Part shown: piece by piece, positions 16,958-26,329 of the stretch
Layout of the letters: the number at the start of each line of letters is the position of its first letter
Position numbering within the stretch: position 1 is the first letter of the stretch
Assembly: GCA_009377755.1 (NCBI GenBank)
Contig: WHTM01000009.1
Span: forward strand, 1-64,000
Direction of reading: 5' to 3'
From: Hyphomicrobiales bacterium
GTDB taxonomy: Bacteria > Pseudomonadota > Alphaproteobacteria > Rhizobiales > Xanthobacteraceae
DNA length: 64,000 bases
Notes under the pieces: model-generated
What the model was told of the DNA's origin: nothing
Database searches by the model: none
What the model saw: only the letters and a program-made list of their open reading frames with translations
Translations under genes and position numbers: made by a program

Positions 16958-18964
16958 TCAGGAAAATTCCAATATCACCGCATCCACCGCCAAGCTGTCC
17001 CCCGCCTTGGCGTGGATCGCCTTGACCACCCCGTCGCGCTCGGCGCGCAGCACGTTCTCCATCTTCATCGCCTCGACAACCGCCAGCGTCTCGCCGGCCT
17101 TCACCTCCTGCCCTTCGGCCACCGCGATCGAGACGATCAGGCCGGGCATCGGGCAGCGCACCGCCTTGCCGGCATCGAACGAGGTCTTTTCCGGCATCAG
17201 CCGTGCGGCCGCAGCCTCCAGCTCGGTGAACACGTGTGCGCGCACCGTGACGCCGTGGTGCGACAGCTCGTATCCGTTCGGAATGGTGCGAACCTGCACC
17301 GCGACCTGCCGGCCGCCGGCGGTTCCATCCCACAACCGCTCGCCCGGGCGCCACGGCGATTGCAGTGCAAGCGTGGCCGGCTCGGGCGCGGAGAACGTCA
17401 CCGTGGCCGAGCCATCCTGCCGCTCGACCTCGGCAATGAATTCGGCATCGTCGAGCCGTACGACGCGCTTGTTCGCAAAGCGCACCGCCGGCCCGGCGAG
17501 CTGCCCGGAGATCGCCCGCTTGCGCGCGTTGCCGATGTCGTCGAGCACGGCGGCCACCGCCGCGAGCATGAGCGCCGTGCGCCCTTGCGCCACGAGCGGA
17601 TGGAAACCGTCGGGAAATTCTTCGGCGATGAAGCTGGTCGAGAGCCGCCCCTCCTGCCAGCGCGGAAGCTGCATCAGCGCAGCCAGGAACGCGATGTTGT
17701 GGCGGATGCCGTCGATGACGAACGTGTCGAGAGCGCGCGCCTGCACGTCGATCGCCTGCGCCCGCGAGGGCGCGTGTGTAACGAGCTTGGCGATCATCGG
17801 GTCGTAGTGGATCGAGATCTCGCCGCCCTCGGCGACGCCGGTGTCGACGCGCACCGTTGTTCCGTCGGTGCTTGTCTGGTCCGGCGGCCGATAGCGCGTG
17901 AGCCGCCCGGTCGACGGCAGGAAGTTGCGCACCGGATCCTCGGCATAGATGCGGGTCTCGACCGCCCAGCCGTCGAGCGTCACGTCGGCCTGCTTCAGTG
18001 CGAGCCGTTCGCCGGCGGCGACGCGAATCATCTGCTCGACCAGGTCGATGCCGGTGACCAGCTCGGTCACCGGATGTTCGACCTGGAGGCGCGTGTTCAT
18101 CTCGAGGAAGTAGAAATTCTTCTTCTGGTCGGCGACGAACTCGACCGTGCCGGCGGAGTCGTAGCCGACAGCTCTTGCGAGCGCGACCGCCTGCACGCCC
18201 ATCTTCCGCCGCGTCGTCGCGTCGATGAGCGGCGACGGCGCCTCCTCCACGACCTTCTGGTTGCGGCGCTGGATCGAGCATTCGCGCTCGCCGAGATGGA
18301 TGACGTTGCCGTGCTTGTCGCCGAGCACCTGGATCTCGATGTGGCGCGGATCGGTGATGAACTTCTCGATGAACACGCGATCGTCGCCGAACGACGACTT
18401 CGCCTCCGAGCGCGCGCGCGCGAAGCCTTCCGCCACCTCTGCGCGGCTCGCCGCGATGCGCAGGCCCTTGCCGCCGCCGCCGGCGGAGGCCTTGATCATC
18501 ACCGGATAGCCGATCTCGTCGGCGATCCGCACCGCCTCCGCCTCGTCGGCGATGACGCCGAGATGGCCCGGTACGGTGGAGACTGATGCCGCGGCCGCGG
18601 CCTTCTTCGATTCGATCTTGTCGCCCATGGCGGCGATGGCCTTGGCGTTGGGGCCGATGAAGACGATGCGGGCCTTCTCGAGCGCCAGCGGAAAGGCTTC
18701 CCGCTCCGACAAAAAGCCGTAGCCGGGATGCACCGCTTCCGCCTTGGTCTTGCGGCATGCTCCGACGATCGCCTCGATCGACAAATAGCTCTGCGCCGCC
18801 GGCGGCGGGCCGATCAGCACAGCGGTGTCGGCCATCTCCACGTGCAGCGCGTCGCGGTCCGCCTCGGAGTAGACCGCCACGGTCTCGATCCCTAAGCGCC
18901 GCGCCGTGCGGATGATGCGGCACGCAATCTCGCCGCGATTGGCAATCAGGATGCGCTTGAACAT
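16958..18964 (-). CDS. pccA: Propionyl-CoA (acetyl/propionyl-CoA) carboxylase, biotin-containing alpha subunit
   Basis: A 668-residue biotin carboxylase plus biotin carrier. It starts with KRILIANRGEIACRI. The ATP-grasp glycine loop (SAGGGGKGLRI) and catalytic EMNTRLQVEHPVTE lie in the first 450 residues; a linker domain follows, and the carrier domain ends with VEAMKMEN, where Lys634 is the biotin site. It carboxylates biotin with bicarbonate and ATP and passes CO2 to the beta subunit, most likely pccB at 34577-36109. The pair would feed propionyl-CoA into methylmalonyl-CoA. Confidence 0.94.
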   Translation of the reverse strand: MFKRILIANRGEIACRIIRTARRLGIETVAVYSEADRDALHVEMADTAVLIGPPPAAQSYLSIEAIVGACRKTKAEAVHPGYGFLSEREAFPLALEKARIVFIGPNAKAIAAMGDKIESKKAAAAASVSTVPGHLGVIADEAEAVRIADEIGYPVMIKASAGGGGKGLRIAASRAEVAEGFARARSEAKSSFGDDRVFIEKFITDPRHIEIQVLGDKHGNVIHLGERECSIQRRNQKVVEEAPSPLIDATTRRKMGVQAVALARAVGYDSAGTVEFVADQKKNFYFLEMNTRLQVEHPVTELVTGIDLVEQMIRVAAGERLALKQADVTLDGWAVETRIYAEDPVRNFLPSTGRLTRYRPPDQTSTDGTTVRVDTGVAEGGEISIHYDPMIAKLVTHAPSRAQAIDVQARALDTFVIDGIRHNIAFLAALMQLPRWQEGRLSTSFIAEEFPDGFHPLVAQGRTALMLAAVAAVLDDIGNARKRAISGQLAGPAVRFANKRVVRLDDAEFIAEVERQDGSATVTFSAPEPATLALQSPWRPGERLWDGTAGGRQVAVQVRTIPNGYELSHHGVTVRAHVFTELEAAAARLMPEKTSFDAGKAVRCPMPGLIVSIAVAEGQEVKAGETLAVVEAMKMENVLRAERDGVVKAIHAKAGDSLAVDAVILEFS

Positions 18965-19324
18965 TCTTTTGGCCGGCAGCCGTCTTCCGAGGTCGGCGGT
19001 GAGCGTTGCGGGTGGTTAGCCGGAATGTCAACGACCGGTCATCCCCGGCGAGCATAAGCGTCGGCCACAGTGCCGCGCCGTCACTGCCCCCCCGCCCGTG
19101 GGACCGCTGCCGGAGAGGTGCGGTCGCTATGCGCGCGGGGTGATGCCATTCTCCGCATGCAGGCCGCCGCCCCGCACATCTTCCAAGCCGGGCCAAATCT
19201 TTGCAAGATTTCACGCCTGACGGTGGCTAAGGCCGCCCCATATAATGCATTATCCCTTTTGGCGCTGTCGACGGCGTGCCAAGATGTCGACCGCGCATGC
19301 ACGAGTCACCGTTGGAGGTGTGTC
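18965..19324. other. Divergent intergenic region between pccA and peroxiredoxin
   Basis: This 360-base gap has no gene. It must carry the leftward pccA promoter and the rightward peroxiredoxin promoter. The latter is recognisable near 19217-19246; no clear leftward promoter was found. Confidence 0.6.
19217..19246 (+). promoter_or_regulatory. Sigma-70-like promoter for the peroxiredoxin gene
   Basis: CTGACG (19217-19222) and a perfect TATAAT (19241-19246) are separated by 18 bases. They stand about 80 bases before the peroxiredoxin ATG, leaving a leader of roughly 70 bases. Confidence 0.6.
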
Positions 19325-19987
19325 ATGGCATTGGCAATTGGCGATACGGCACCGGATTTCGAAGCTGAAACGACCGAAGGCCCGATCAAGTTCCACGACT
19401 GGATCGGCGATTCCTGGACCGTGCTGTTCTCGCATCCGCGGGATTTCACCCCGGTCTGCACCACCGAGCTCGGCACCATGGCGCGGCTCAAGCCGGAGTT
19501 CGACAAGCGCGGCGTCAAGATCATCGGCCTGTCGGTCGACCCTGTCGAAAACCACACCAAGTGGGCGGAGGACATCAAGGATGTCGAAGGCTTCGCGCCA
19601 AATTATCCGATGATCGGCGACGTGGATTTCAATGTCTCCAAGCTCTACGGCATGCTGCCGGCGAGCGTCTCCGGCGACCCGACCAAGCGCACGCCGGCGG
19701 ATAATGCGACCGTACGCAACGTCTTCGTCATCGGGCCGGACAAGAAGATCAAGCTGGTACTGGTCTATCCGATGACCACCGGCCGCAATTTCGATGAGGT
19801 GCTGCGCGTCATCGACTCGCTGCAGATGACCGCCAAGCATCGCGTGGCGACGCCGGCCAACTGGAAGCAGGGCGAGGACGTGGTCCTCACCGGCGCGGTC
19901 ACCGACGAAGAGGCCAAGACGCTCTATCCGCAGGGCTGGAAGCAGCCGAAGCCCTATATCCGCATCGTGCCGGCGCCGGGAAACTGA
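19325..19987 (+). CDS. 1-Cys peroxiredoxin (Prx6 type)
   Basis: A 220-residue peroxiredoxin. The peroxidatic cysteine is Cys45 in FTPVCTTELG. No second cysteine is present in the protein, so it is a 1-Cys enzyme needing an external thiol reductant. The C-terminal extension (from about residue 160, with WKQGEDVVL and YPQGWKQPKPYIR) is typical of the Prx6 group. It reduces hydrogen peroxide and alkyl hydroperoxides. The start follows GGAGGTGTGTC, and a promoter and a terminator flank the gene, so it is a single-gene unit. Confidence 0.95.
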   Translation: MALAIGDTAPDFEAETTEGPIKFHDWIGDSWTVLFSHPRDFTPVCTTELGTMARLKPEFDKRGVKIIGLSVDPVENHTKWAEDIKDVEGFAPNYPMIGDVDFNVSKLYGMLPASVSGDPTKRTPADNATVRNVFVIGPDKKIKLVLVYPMTTGRNFDEVLRVIDSLQMTAKHRVATPANWKQGEDVVLTGAVTDEEAKTLYPQGWKQPKPYIRIVPAPGN

Positions 19988-20023
19988 CGGTCCAGCGGCG
20001 ACAATCATCGGTTCGCCGGTCAG

Positions 20024-20047
20024 GGCGCGGCTTCGCCGCGCCTTTTT
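20024..20047 (+). terminator. Rho-independent terminator after the peroxiredoxin gene
   Basis: Stem GGCGCGG/CCGCGCC with loop CTTCG, followed by five T residues, 37 bases after the stop codon. Confidence 0.8.
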
Positions 20048-20103
20048 CTCGCGTGCCCGACCGCGCGGCTGCGTGAGAACCGCAGCAACCATTATGTTTA
20101 GGA

Positions 20104-20544
20104 TCAGGGCTGCGGAGAGAAGAATCCGTCCTGGATCATGGCCGGGATCGCTATCGCGAAGCCGAGCGCGTAAAGGGCCCACGCGATGAGGACAATGCGG
20201 GTCTGATGTCGGGCAATCACGCCGACGAATGCGACATTGGCGCTGGCCAGCTTCTCCGTTACGCCAACATTGTCGCCCGTGCTCCCCCTCCCGCGAACAA
20301 CAGCGAGAATGCGGTTCGCGATCCTCTCCTGCCCCGCGAGCCACAATTTGATCATCAGCGGCACGAGCGAGAACCCAAGAGCCAAAAAGAGCGTGAAGAC
20401 GCCGATTTTGATGGCGGTGTCCATCGTCGGCGAGCCGGTGGTGGTCGGCGTCTCGTCATAGATCACGTCAAAGCCGATCCCAGGCAGGACTAGGAGGGCA
20501 AAGATGGTCCCGGAAATGATAGCGTGGGTCTTGAGGCTGAACAT
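20104..20544 (-). CDS. Hypothetical integral membrane protein
   Basis: A 146-residue protein with three hydrophobic segments: near residues 8-27 (AIISGTIFALLVLPGIGF), 45-70 (IKIGVFTLFLALGFSLVPLMI) and 115-136 (IVLIAWALYALGFAIAIPAMI). A cytosolic, basic loop lies between the last two. No family is recognised. It is divergent from the hydrolase at 20590, sharing a 45-base promoter gap, and convergent with the peroxiredoxin gene. Confidence 0.7.
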   Translation of the reverse strand: MFSLKTHAIISGTIFALLVLPGIGFDVIYDETPTTTGSPTMDTAIKIGVFTLFLALGFSLVPLMIKLWLAGQERIANRILAVVRGRGSTGDNVGVTEKLASANVAFVGVIARHQTRIVLIAWALYALGFAIAIPAMIQDGFFSPQP

Positions 20545-20589
20545 TGGGATGGCGATTTATCACACCGGCGCGTTTGCTGGAATCGTCTG

Positions 20590-21216
20590 ATGACCGATGC
20601 TTCGACTGGTCTTGACTTCGTCCACCGCTTCGAGCCGGCGACCAAGCCGGGGCGCCCGCCGCTCCTGCTGTTGCATGGAACCGGCGGCGACGAGAACGAC
20701 CTCATCCCGATCGGCGTGCGGATCGCGCCCGGCAGTGCGCTCCTCTCGCCGCGCGGAAAAGTGCGCGAGAACGGCATGCTGCGATTCTTCCGGCGGCTCG
20801 CCGAGGGCGTGTTCGATCTCGACGACCTGAAGTCCCGCGCGCATGAACTGGGCGATTTTGTCGAACGGGCAAGCGAGGCTTATGGCCTTGCCACGCCGAT
20901 CGCCATCGGATTCTCAAACGGCGCCAACATCGCTTCGGCCTTGATGCTGTCGCGGCCGCACGCGCTCGCCGGCGCGGTGCTGATGCGCGGGACAGTCCCG
21001 TTCGTCCCCGATGATCTGCCCGATCTTCTTGGTGTACCGGTGCTGATCCTCGCCGGTAAAGCCGATCCTCTGGTGTCGTCCGCGAACCGCGCGGCCTTGG
21101 CCGAGCTCTTGTCAAGAGCGGGCGCCGCGGTGACGGCCGTGGTGGTGGACGGCGGTCACAGCCTCACCCCGCAGGACGTCGCGATCGCCTCCCGCTGGCT
21201 GGCGGAGCGCGGCTGA
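20590..21216 (+). CDS. Alpha/beta hydrolase, carboxylesterase/phospholipase type
   Basis: A 208-residue serine hydrolase of the YpfH/carboxylesterase group. The oxyanion segment LLLLHGTGGDEND is near residue 25 and the nucleophile Ser lies in GFSNGANIA near residue 103. The Asp is in AGKADPLV and the His in DGGHSL. It probably cleaves short-chain esters. The start at 20590 is chosen because homology begins there; the upstream open frame adds 22 unrelated residues. Confidence 0.88.
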   Translation: MTDASTGLDFVHRFEPATKPGRPPLLLLHGTGGDENDLIPIGVRIAPGSALLSPRGKVRENGMLRFFRRLAEGVFDLDDLKSRAHELGDFVERASEAYGLATPIAIGFSNGANIASALMLSRPHALAGAVLMRGTVPFVPDDLPDLLGVPVLILAGKADPLVSSANRAALAELLSRAGAAVTAVVVDGGHSLTPQDVAIASRWLAERG

Positions 21217-21233
21217 CGATATGTCTTACCACA

Positions 21234-21312
21234 TCATTGCGAGGAGACCCGAGCGAAGGGGCCGCGGCTGGATTGCTTCGCCTTCCGCTTCGCTCCGGGC
21301 TCGCAATGACGG
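21234..21312. repeat. Palindromic intergenic repeat (CATTGCGAG...TCGCAATG type)
   Basis: Outer arms CATTGCGAGGAG and GGGCTCGCAATGAC enclose GCTGGATTGCTTCGCC. This element type is frequent in rhizobial genomes. It fills the gap between the hydrolase and the thioesterase gene. Confidence 0.75.
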
Positions 21313-21412
21313 CGTGATTTGCGAGGACCGCGACCCTCCCCGACAAAGTGCGTGTCGGCGAGATGACCGGTCGAGAGGCATTCGGTATTTTGTTATTCAA
21401 AGGCCCATCCGC

Positions 21413-21820
21413 ATGCACGATGACGATCCCAACCAAAGTCAGCCGCCGTTCGCGCGGCTCATCGGCACGCGCATCGTCCATCTTACCAAGGACCGCATCG
21501 TGGCCGAGCTCCCTGTCACCAAGGAGCTCGGCAATCCCAACAACGTGCTGCATGGCGGCGTGCTGATGGCAATGGCCGACAATCTCGGCGGCCGCGCAAC
21601 CATGGCAAATCTACCGCCGGGCGGACGCACCACGACCATCGAGAGCAAGACCAACTTCTTCGCCGCGATCCCGGTCGGGGACGTCGCCCGCGCCGAATGC
21701 ACGCCGTTGCACCGCGGGCGCACCACCATGGTCTGGCAGACGCGCATCACCCGCGGCGACGGCAGATTGGCCGCGCTGGTGACGCAGACGCAGCTCGTGA
21801 TTCTGCCGAAAGGCGAGTGA
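21413..21820 (+). CDS. PaaI-type hot-dog thioesterase
   Basis: A 135-residue acyl-CoA thioesterase family protein. The motif NVLHGGVLMAMADNLGGRAT holds the HGG turn and the acidic residue of the catalytic helix; SKTNFFAAIPVGD follows, as in PaaI. It probably hydrolyses a CoA thioester, perhaps aromatic or short-chain. I place the start at 21413; upstream codons in the same frame are part of a repeat. Confidence 0.88.
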   Translation: MHDDDPNQSQPPFARLIGTRIVHLTKDRIVAELPVTKELGNPNNVLHGGVLMAMADNLGGRATMANLPPGGRTTTIESKTNFFAAIPVGDVARAECTPLHRGRTTMVWQTRITRGDGRLAALVTQTQLVILPKGE

Positions 21821-21934
21821 AGGCCCGCACCGGCCTTCATGCATCCAAGCCATGCCCGCCCTGCCCTTGCCGCCGCCGGCTCAGCCGGTATGGTTCCAGC
21901 CGTCGCCGGAAGCAAGAAAATACTCGGAGGACGA

Positions 21935-22918
21935 ATGATGATACCGCGACGACGTTCCCTAGCCGCCATGCTTGCTCTGCTCGTGCTGCCGATCCTCGGC
22001 AGCGGGATCGCCCAATCGCAAACCTATCCGAACAAACCCGTGCGGATGATCCTGCCGTTCGGTTCCGGCGGCAGCGTCGACGTGTTGTCGCGCATGCTTG
22101 GCGAGCAACTGAGCAAGCGCTGGGGCCAGACGGTCGTGTTCGACAACCGGCCGGGCGCCGGGGGGAACCTCGCAGCCGATCTGGCAGCCAAATCTGCGCC
22201 CGACGGTTACACCCTGTTCGTCATTGCCGCAGCGTTCACCGTCAACGCGACGCTGTACAAGAACCTGCCGTTCGACGCCAGGAAGGACTTCGCGCCGGTC
22301 GCCATGATCGGCGCCACCCAGAATGTGCTCTCCGTCAATGTGAGCGTGCCGGCAAAGACGGTCGCGGAGCTGACCGCGCTCGCCAAGGCCCAGCCGGGCG
22401 CGATCCACTATTCTTCCACCGGTATCGGTACGTCCGGTCATATGACGATGGAACTGTACAAGACGTTAGCCAACGTCAATCTCACGCATGTGCCATACAA
22501 GAACTTCGGCCAGGCGATGACGGAACTGATGGGCGGGTTCGTCAAGGTTGCCACGCCGTCGATTCCCGGCTCGCTCGGTCATTTTCGCGCCGGCAGACTC
22601 CGGCCGCTGGCGGTGACCGGCGCGAAGCGCTCGTCCGCCCTGCCCAACGTCCCCACCATGGCCGAGAGCGGCGTTGCCGGCTACGACGCCACCACCTGGT
22701 ACGCGGTGCTGGCGCCGGCAGGCGTGCCGCAGGACATCGTCGCCAAGATCAACGCCGATATCGCGCAACTGCTCGACGACCCAGACATGAAAGTCGAGCT
22801 CGACCGCCGCGGCATCGAGCCGATCGTGATGACCCCGCAGGCGCTCGCGAGCTACATCAACAGCGAGATCGCAAAGTGGGCCGAGGTGGTCAAGGCGGCC
22901 AACATCAAGGTGGAATGA
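21935..22918 (+). CDS. Tripartite tricarboxylate transporter receptor (TctC/Bug family), first copy
   Basis: A 327-residue periplasmic binding protein. The signal peptide (about residues 1-28) begins MMIPRRRSLAAMLALLVLP. The mature start YPNKPVRMILPFGSGGSVDVLSR and the FDNRPGAGGN motif mark the Bug family. GGAGG stands 5 bases before the ATG at 21935. No TctA or TctB membrane partners are in the window. The ligand, usually a carboxylate, is unknown. Confidence 0.92.
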   Translation: MMIPRRRSLAAMLALLVLPILGSGIAQSQTYPNKPVRMILPFGSGGSVDVLSRMLGEQLSKRWGQTVVFDNRPGAGGNLAADLAAKSAPDGYTLFVIAAAFTVNATLYKNLPFDARKDFAPVAMIGATQNVLSVNVSVPAKTVAELTALAKAQPGAIHYSSTGIGTSGHMTMELYKTLANVNLTHVPYKNFGQAMTELMGGFVKVATPSIPGSLGHFRAGRLRPLAVTGAKRSSALPNVPTMAESGVAGYDATTWYAVLAPAGVPQDIVAKINADIAQLLDDPDMKVELDRRGIEPIVMTPQALASYINSEIAKWAEVVKAANIKVE

Positions 22919-22972
22919 TTTTGTGCGACACGGATGGCGTATCTGCTTTAGCCTGGACGAGGGGACGGTTGC

Positions 22973-24100
<1,128 letters not shown>

Positions 24101-24119
24101 GCGGAGCCGCGCCGCGGCG

Positions 24120-24298
24120 TTACCGCTTGACCCGTTCGATGCGCCGGTTCTCGGCGCGGCCCTCCTCCGTCGCATTGTCGGCAACCGGCGCGTCCGGCCC
24201 GGTGGCGGCAGCGATGACGCGGTCGGGGCGATGCCCTGTCTGACGATGGCGGCAACGGTCTCGGCCTGCGCCAACTGCATGAATTGCATCTTACACAT
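24120..24298 (-). pseudogene. Relic of an OmpA/MotB-domain protein, C-terminal fragment with frameshift
   Basis: Reading leftward, one frame gives LAQAETVAAIVRQGIAP, and the frame shifted by one base continues PDRVIAAATGPDAPVADN, then TEEGRAENRRIERVKR and a stop at 24120-24122. Joined, these are the last 50 or so residues of an OmpA-like peptidoglycan-binding domain, whose ends typically read N-x(4)-GRAxNRRVE. The junction near 24225-24235 is explained by loss of one base. The rest of the domain and the barrel or anchor are missing, so this is a dead fragment. Confidence 0.65.
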
Positions 24299-24432
24299 TA
24301 TACATCTTTTCCTTGACTAAGGTTAATTTTTGGTATGGGCTGTCGATCAGCGGCATCGCCAGGACGCGAGCGGCGCGTACTCCCGGCAACGAAGTGAGCT
24401 TGAACCGTTTTGGAACAACGAGGAGCTTCGCG

Positions 24433-24939
24433 ATGAAGCGCATGTTTGCCGGCATCCTTGGCGCTCTGCTGGTCGTCGGACTGGTGGGGGCGCTCTCGAC
24501 CCCGGCCTCCGCGGGAGGCCGGGGTTATGGTTACGGTCCTGACTGTAACTGCGATGGACCGGTGGTCCAGGTCGTCAATGCCGGGACCCAGGTCGTCACC
24601 AGCCACCGCGTCATCAACACCTACCAGGTGATCCCGTACGTGCGGGTGATCGACAGGAACCGGGTGATCGTGCATCGGCGCACGATCGTGCACCGGCAGA
24701 TCGTCCTGCACCGCCACCACACCGAGCACCGCAACATCACCGTCAACCGCATCAACACGGCGCACAGGTTCCAGACCGTGCACAAGAGGCAGGTCGTCCA
24801 TCAACGCCAGAACACGAGCAGCCGCAGCCACGTCACTCGGACCGTCAAGGGCCGCGATTGGGAATGTGCGCCCGGCCAGAGAAATTTCAGGGGCATGGCG
24901 CATTGGCGCGGGCAGATGGCCGTCAGCGCCCGGAACTGA
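24433..24939 (+). CDS. Exported basic protein with an exact hexapeptide His-Arg repeat
   Basis: A 168-residue protein with a signal peptide (MKRMFAGILG...TPASA, cleavage near residue 27). A Gly/Tyr patch with DCNCDG comes next. From residue 74 to about 127 histidine recurs every six residues (His81, 87, 93, 99, 111, 117 and 123; Asn at 105), mostly followed by Arg or Lys and preceded by a hydrophobic residue. This 18-base period matches the geometry of a left-handed beta-helix or an extended strand repeat. The C-terminus holds DWECAPGQRNFRG. GAGGAG stands 7 bases before the ATG, and a terminator follows. No known family is recognised; metal or nucleic acid binding is only a guess. Confidence 0.75.
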   Translation: MKRMFAGILGALLVVGLVGALSTPASAGGRGYGYGPDCNCDGPVVQVVNAGTQVVTSHRVINTYQVIPYVRVIDRNRVIVHRRTIVHRQIVLHRHHTEHRNITVNRINTAHRFQTVHKRQVVHQRQNTSSRSHVTRTVKGRDWECAPGQRNFRGMAHWRGQMAVSARN

Positions 24940-25017
24940 TCGGGAACCCGAACTCGATCAGTCTGACGACTGGGTGGCGGACAAGACCGGGCCTGATCGG
25001 TCAACGTCAGGCACACC

Positions 25018-25045
25018 GCCCCGGGGCCATCCGGGGCATTTTTTT
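25018..25045 (+). terminator. Rho-independent terminator after the His-Arg repeat protein
   Basis: Stem GCCCCGG (25018-25024) and CCGGGGC (25031-25037), followed by seven T residues from 25039. It ends the transcript of the exported protein gene. Confidence 0.85.
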
Positions 25046-25190
25046 GCGCCGTGACATGACGTAAGGTGAGCCTAATCCTTGCCTGCAACTCTCGGCTGGG
25101 GACTCAGGCCCCGCGCCGGTGGCATGATCGGTGCTAAGCGAAGCCGCAGCCGGGCCCAGGCGGTCGACGCATCACCGGAGCCCACAATCG

Positions 25191-26204
25191 ATGAGCAAGA
25201 TACCCACCGCATTCGCTCGACGTCGCACCGCCACGACATTAATCGCTGCCGCGTTGCTGGCCGCCGTCCTTTCGGCGCCGATGTCCCGGTCGGCCGTCGC
25301 GGCGGACCAGTTGAAAGTCGTCGTCGGATTCGCAGCGGGAAGCGGCGTCGATGCCATTGCGCGCCTTGTCGCAGACCGCGTCCGCACGGCGACGGGCATG
25401 ACCATCATCGTCGACAATCGCCCCGGCGGCGGCGGACGCGTGGCCGCGGAAGTGGTCGCTCATTCCGACCCGGACGGAAGCACGATCCTCTTCGCTCCGA
25501 TCGTGACAACCGCCTTTACACCGTTCGTCTTCAAGAAATTGAACTTCGATCCCCTCAAGGACCTGGCGCCGATCACCCGGGTCGGCAATTTCAAGTTCAC
25601 CCTTGCGGTCAACAATGACGTCCCCGCCAATACGGTGCAGGAGTTCGTCGCCTACGTGAAGGCCAATCCCGGCAAGGTCAGCTACGCGACGCCGGGCCCG
25701 GGAACGCCGGCGCACTTTCTCGGCGCGATGTTCAACAAGGCGACCGGCACGGACCTGCTGCATGTTCCGTACCGCGGCTCCGGCCCCGCCGCCGTCGCCA
25801 TCCTGGGCGGGCAGGTACAGTCCGCATTCAATACGACGGTCGCGATGGGGCCGCTGTACAAGGGCAAGAAGGTCAAGCTCCTGGCCGTCACCGGCTCCAA
25901 GCGCTCGCCCACGCTTGCCGACGTTCCGACCTTCGGCGAGCTGAAGATGAACCTCGGGGACATCGAGAACGCCGAGCTGTGGTACGGCTTTCTGGCACAA
26001 GGCAAGACGCCGCCGGCCACCATTCAGAAGCTCAACGCTCAACTGATCGAAGCTCTGAAGGATGCGACGGTGCAGGCGCGGTTGCAAACGCTCGACATCG
26101 AGGTGGCGACCGATACCCCTGAAGCCTTCGCCAAGCTGATCCAGGCCGATTACGAACGCTGGGGCCGGGTCATCAAGGCGAGTGGCTTCACCCTGAGCGA
26201 TTAG
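25191..26204 (+). CDS. Tripartite tricarboxylate transporter receptor (TctC/Bug family), second copy
   Basis: A 337-residue exported binding protein. A long, arginine-rich signal peptide (about residues 1-38) precedes DQLKVVVGFAAGSGVDAIAR and VDNRPGGGGRV, the Bug family start and ligand loop. It shares the fold, but only moderate similarity, with the copy at 21935. The ATG at 25191 has only a weak purine stretch (CGGAG) 12 bases upstream. No transporter membrane genes are nearby. Confidence 0.9.
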   Translation: MSKIPTAFARRRTATTLIAAALLAAVLSAPMSRSAVAADQLKVVVGFAAGSGVDAIARLVADRVRTATGMTIIVDNRPGGGGRVAAEVVAHSDPDGSTILFAPIVTTAFTPFVFKKLNFDPLKDLAPITRVGNFKFTLAVNNDVPANTVQEFVAYVKANPGKVSYATPGPGTPAHFLGAMFNKATGTDLLHVPYRGSGPAAVAILGGQVQSAFNTTVAMGPLYKGKKVKLLAVTGSKRSPTLADVPTFGELKMNLGDIENAELWYGFLAQGKTPPATIQKLNAQLIEALKDATVQARLQTLDIEVATDTPEAFAKLIQADYERWGRVIKASGFTLSD

Positions 26205-26221
26205 CGCGGAGCACATTCTAT

Positions 26222-26311
26222 CCCGTTCGTCCCCGCGAACGCGGGGGACCCAGAGCGGTGCGCTGAGAAGTCGCGACGGGCGGCCCCTGGATTCCCGCTT
26301 GCGCGGGAATG
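26222..26311. repeat. Palindromic repeat (GTCCCCGCG...GCGGGGGAC type), copy 1
   Basis: Two hairpin modules, CGTCCCCGCGAACGCGGGGGACCC and GGATTCCCGCTTGCGCGGGAATGAACGG, flank a variable centre. A related pair lies at 56518-56625 between secY and rplO. This is the common rhizobial intergenic mosaic type. Confidence 0.8.
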
Positions 26312-26329
26312 AACGGAACGTGGTCTCTG

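Noticed and set aside
16221-19214. 997-codon minus-strand open frame across pccA
   Set aside because: Only its last 154 codons (the GGCT-like protein) are real; the rest is an arginine-rich shadow of pccA.
24504-24527. Inverted repeat CCCCGGCCTCC/GGAGGCCGGGG inside the signal-peptide region of the His-Arg repeat protein
   Set aside because: It lies within coding sequence with no T-run; probably a consequence of the Pro/Ala/Gly codons, though it could affect translation.
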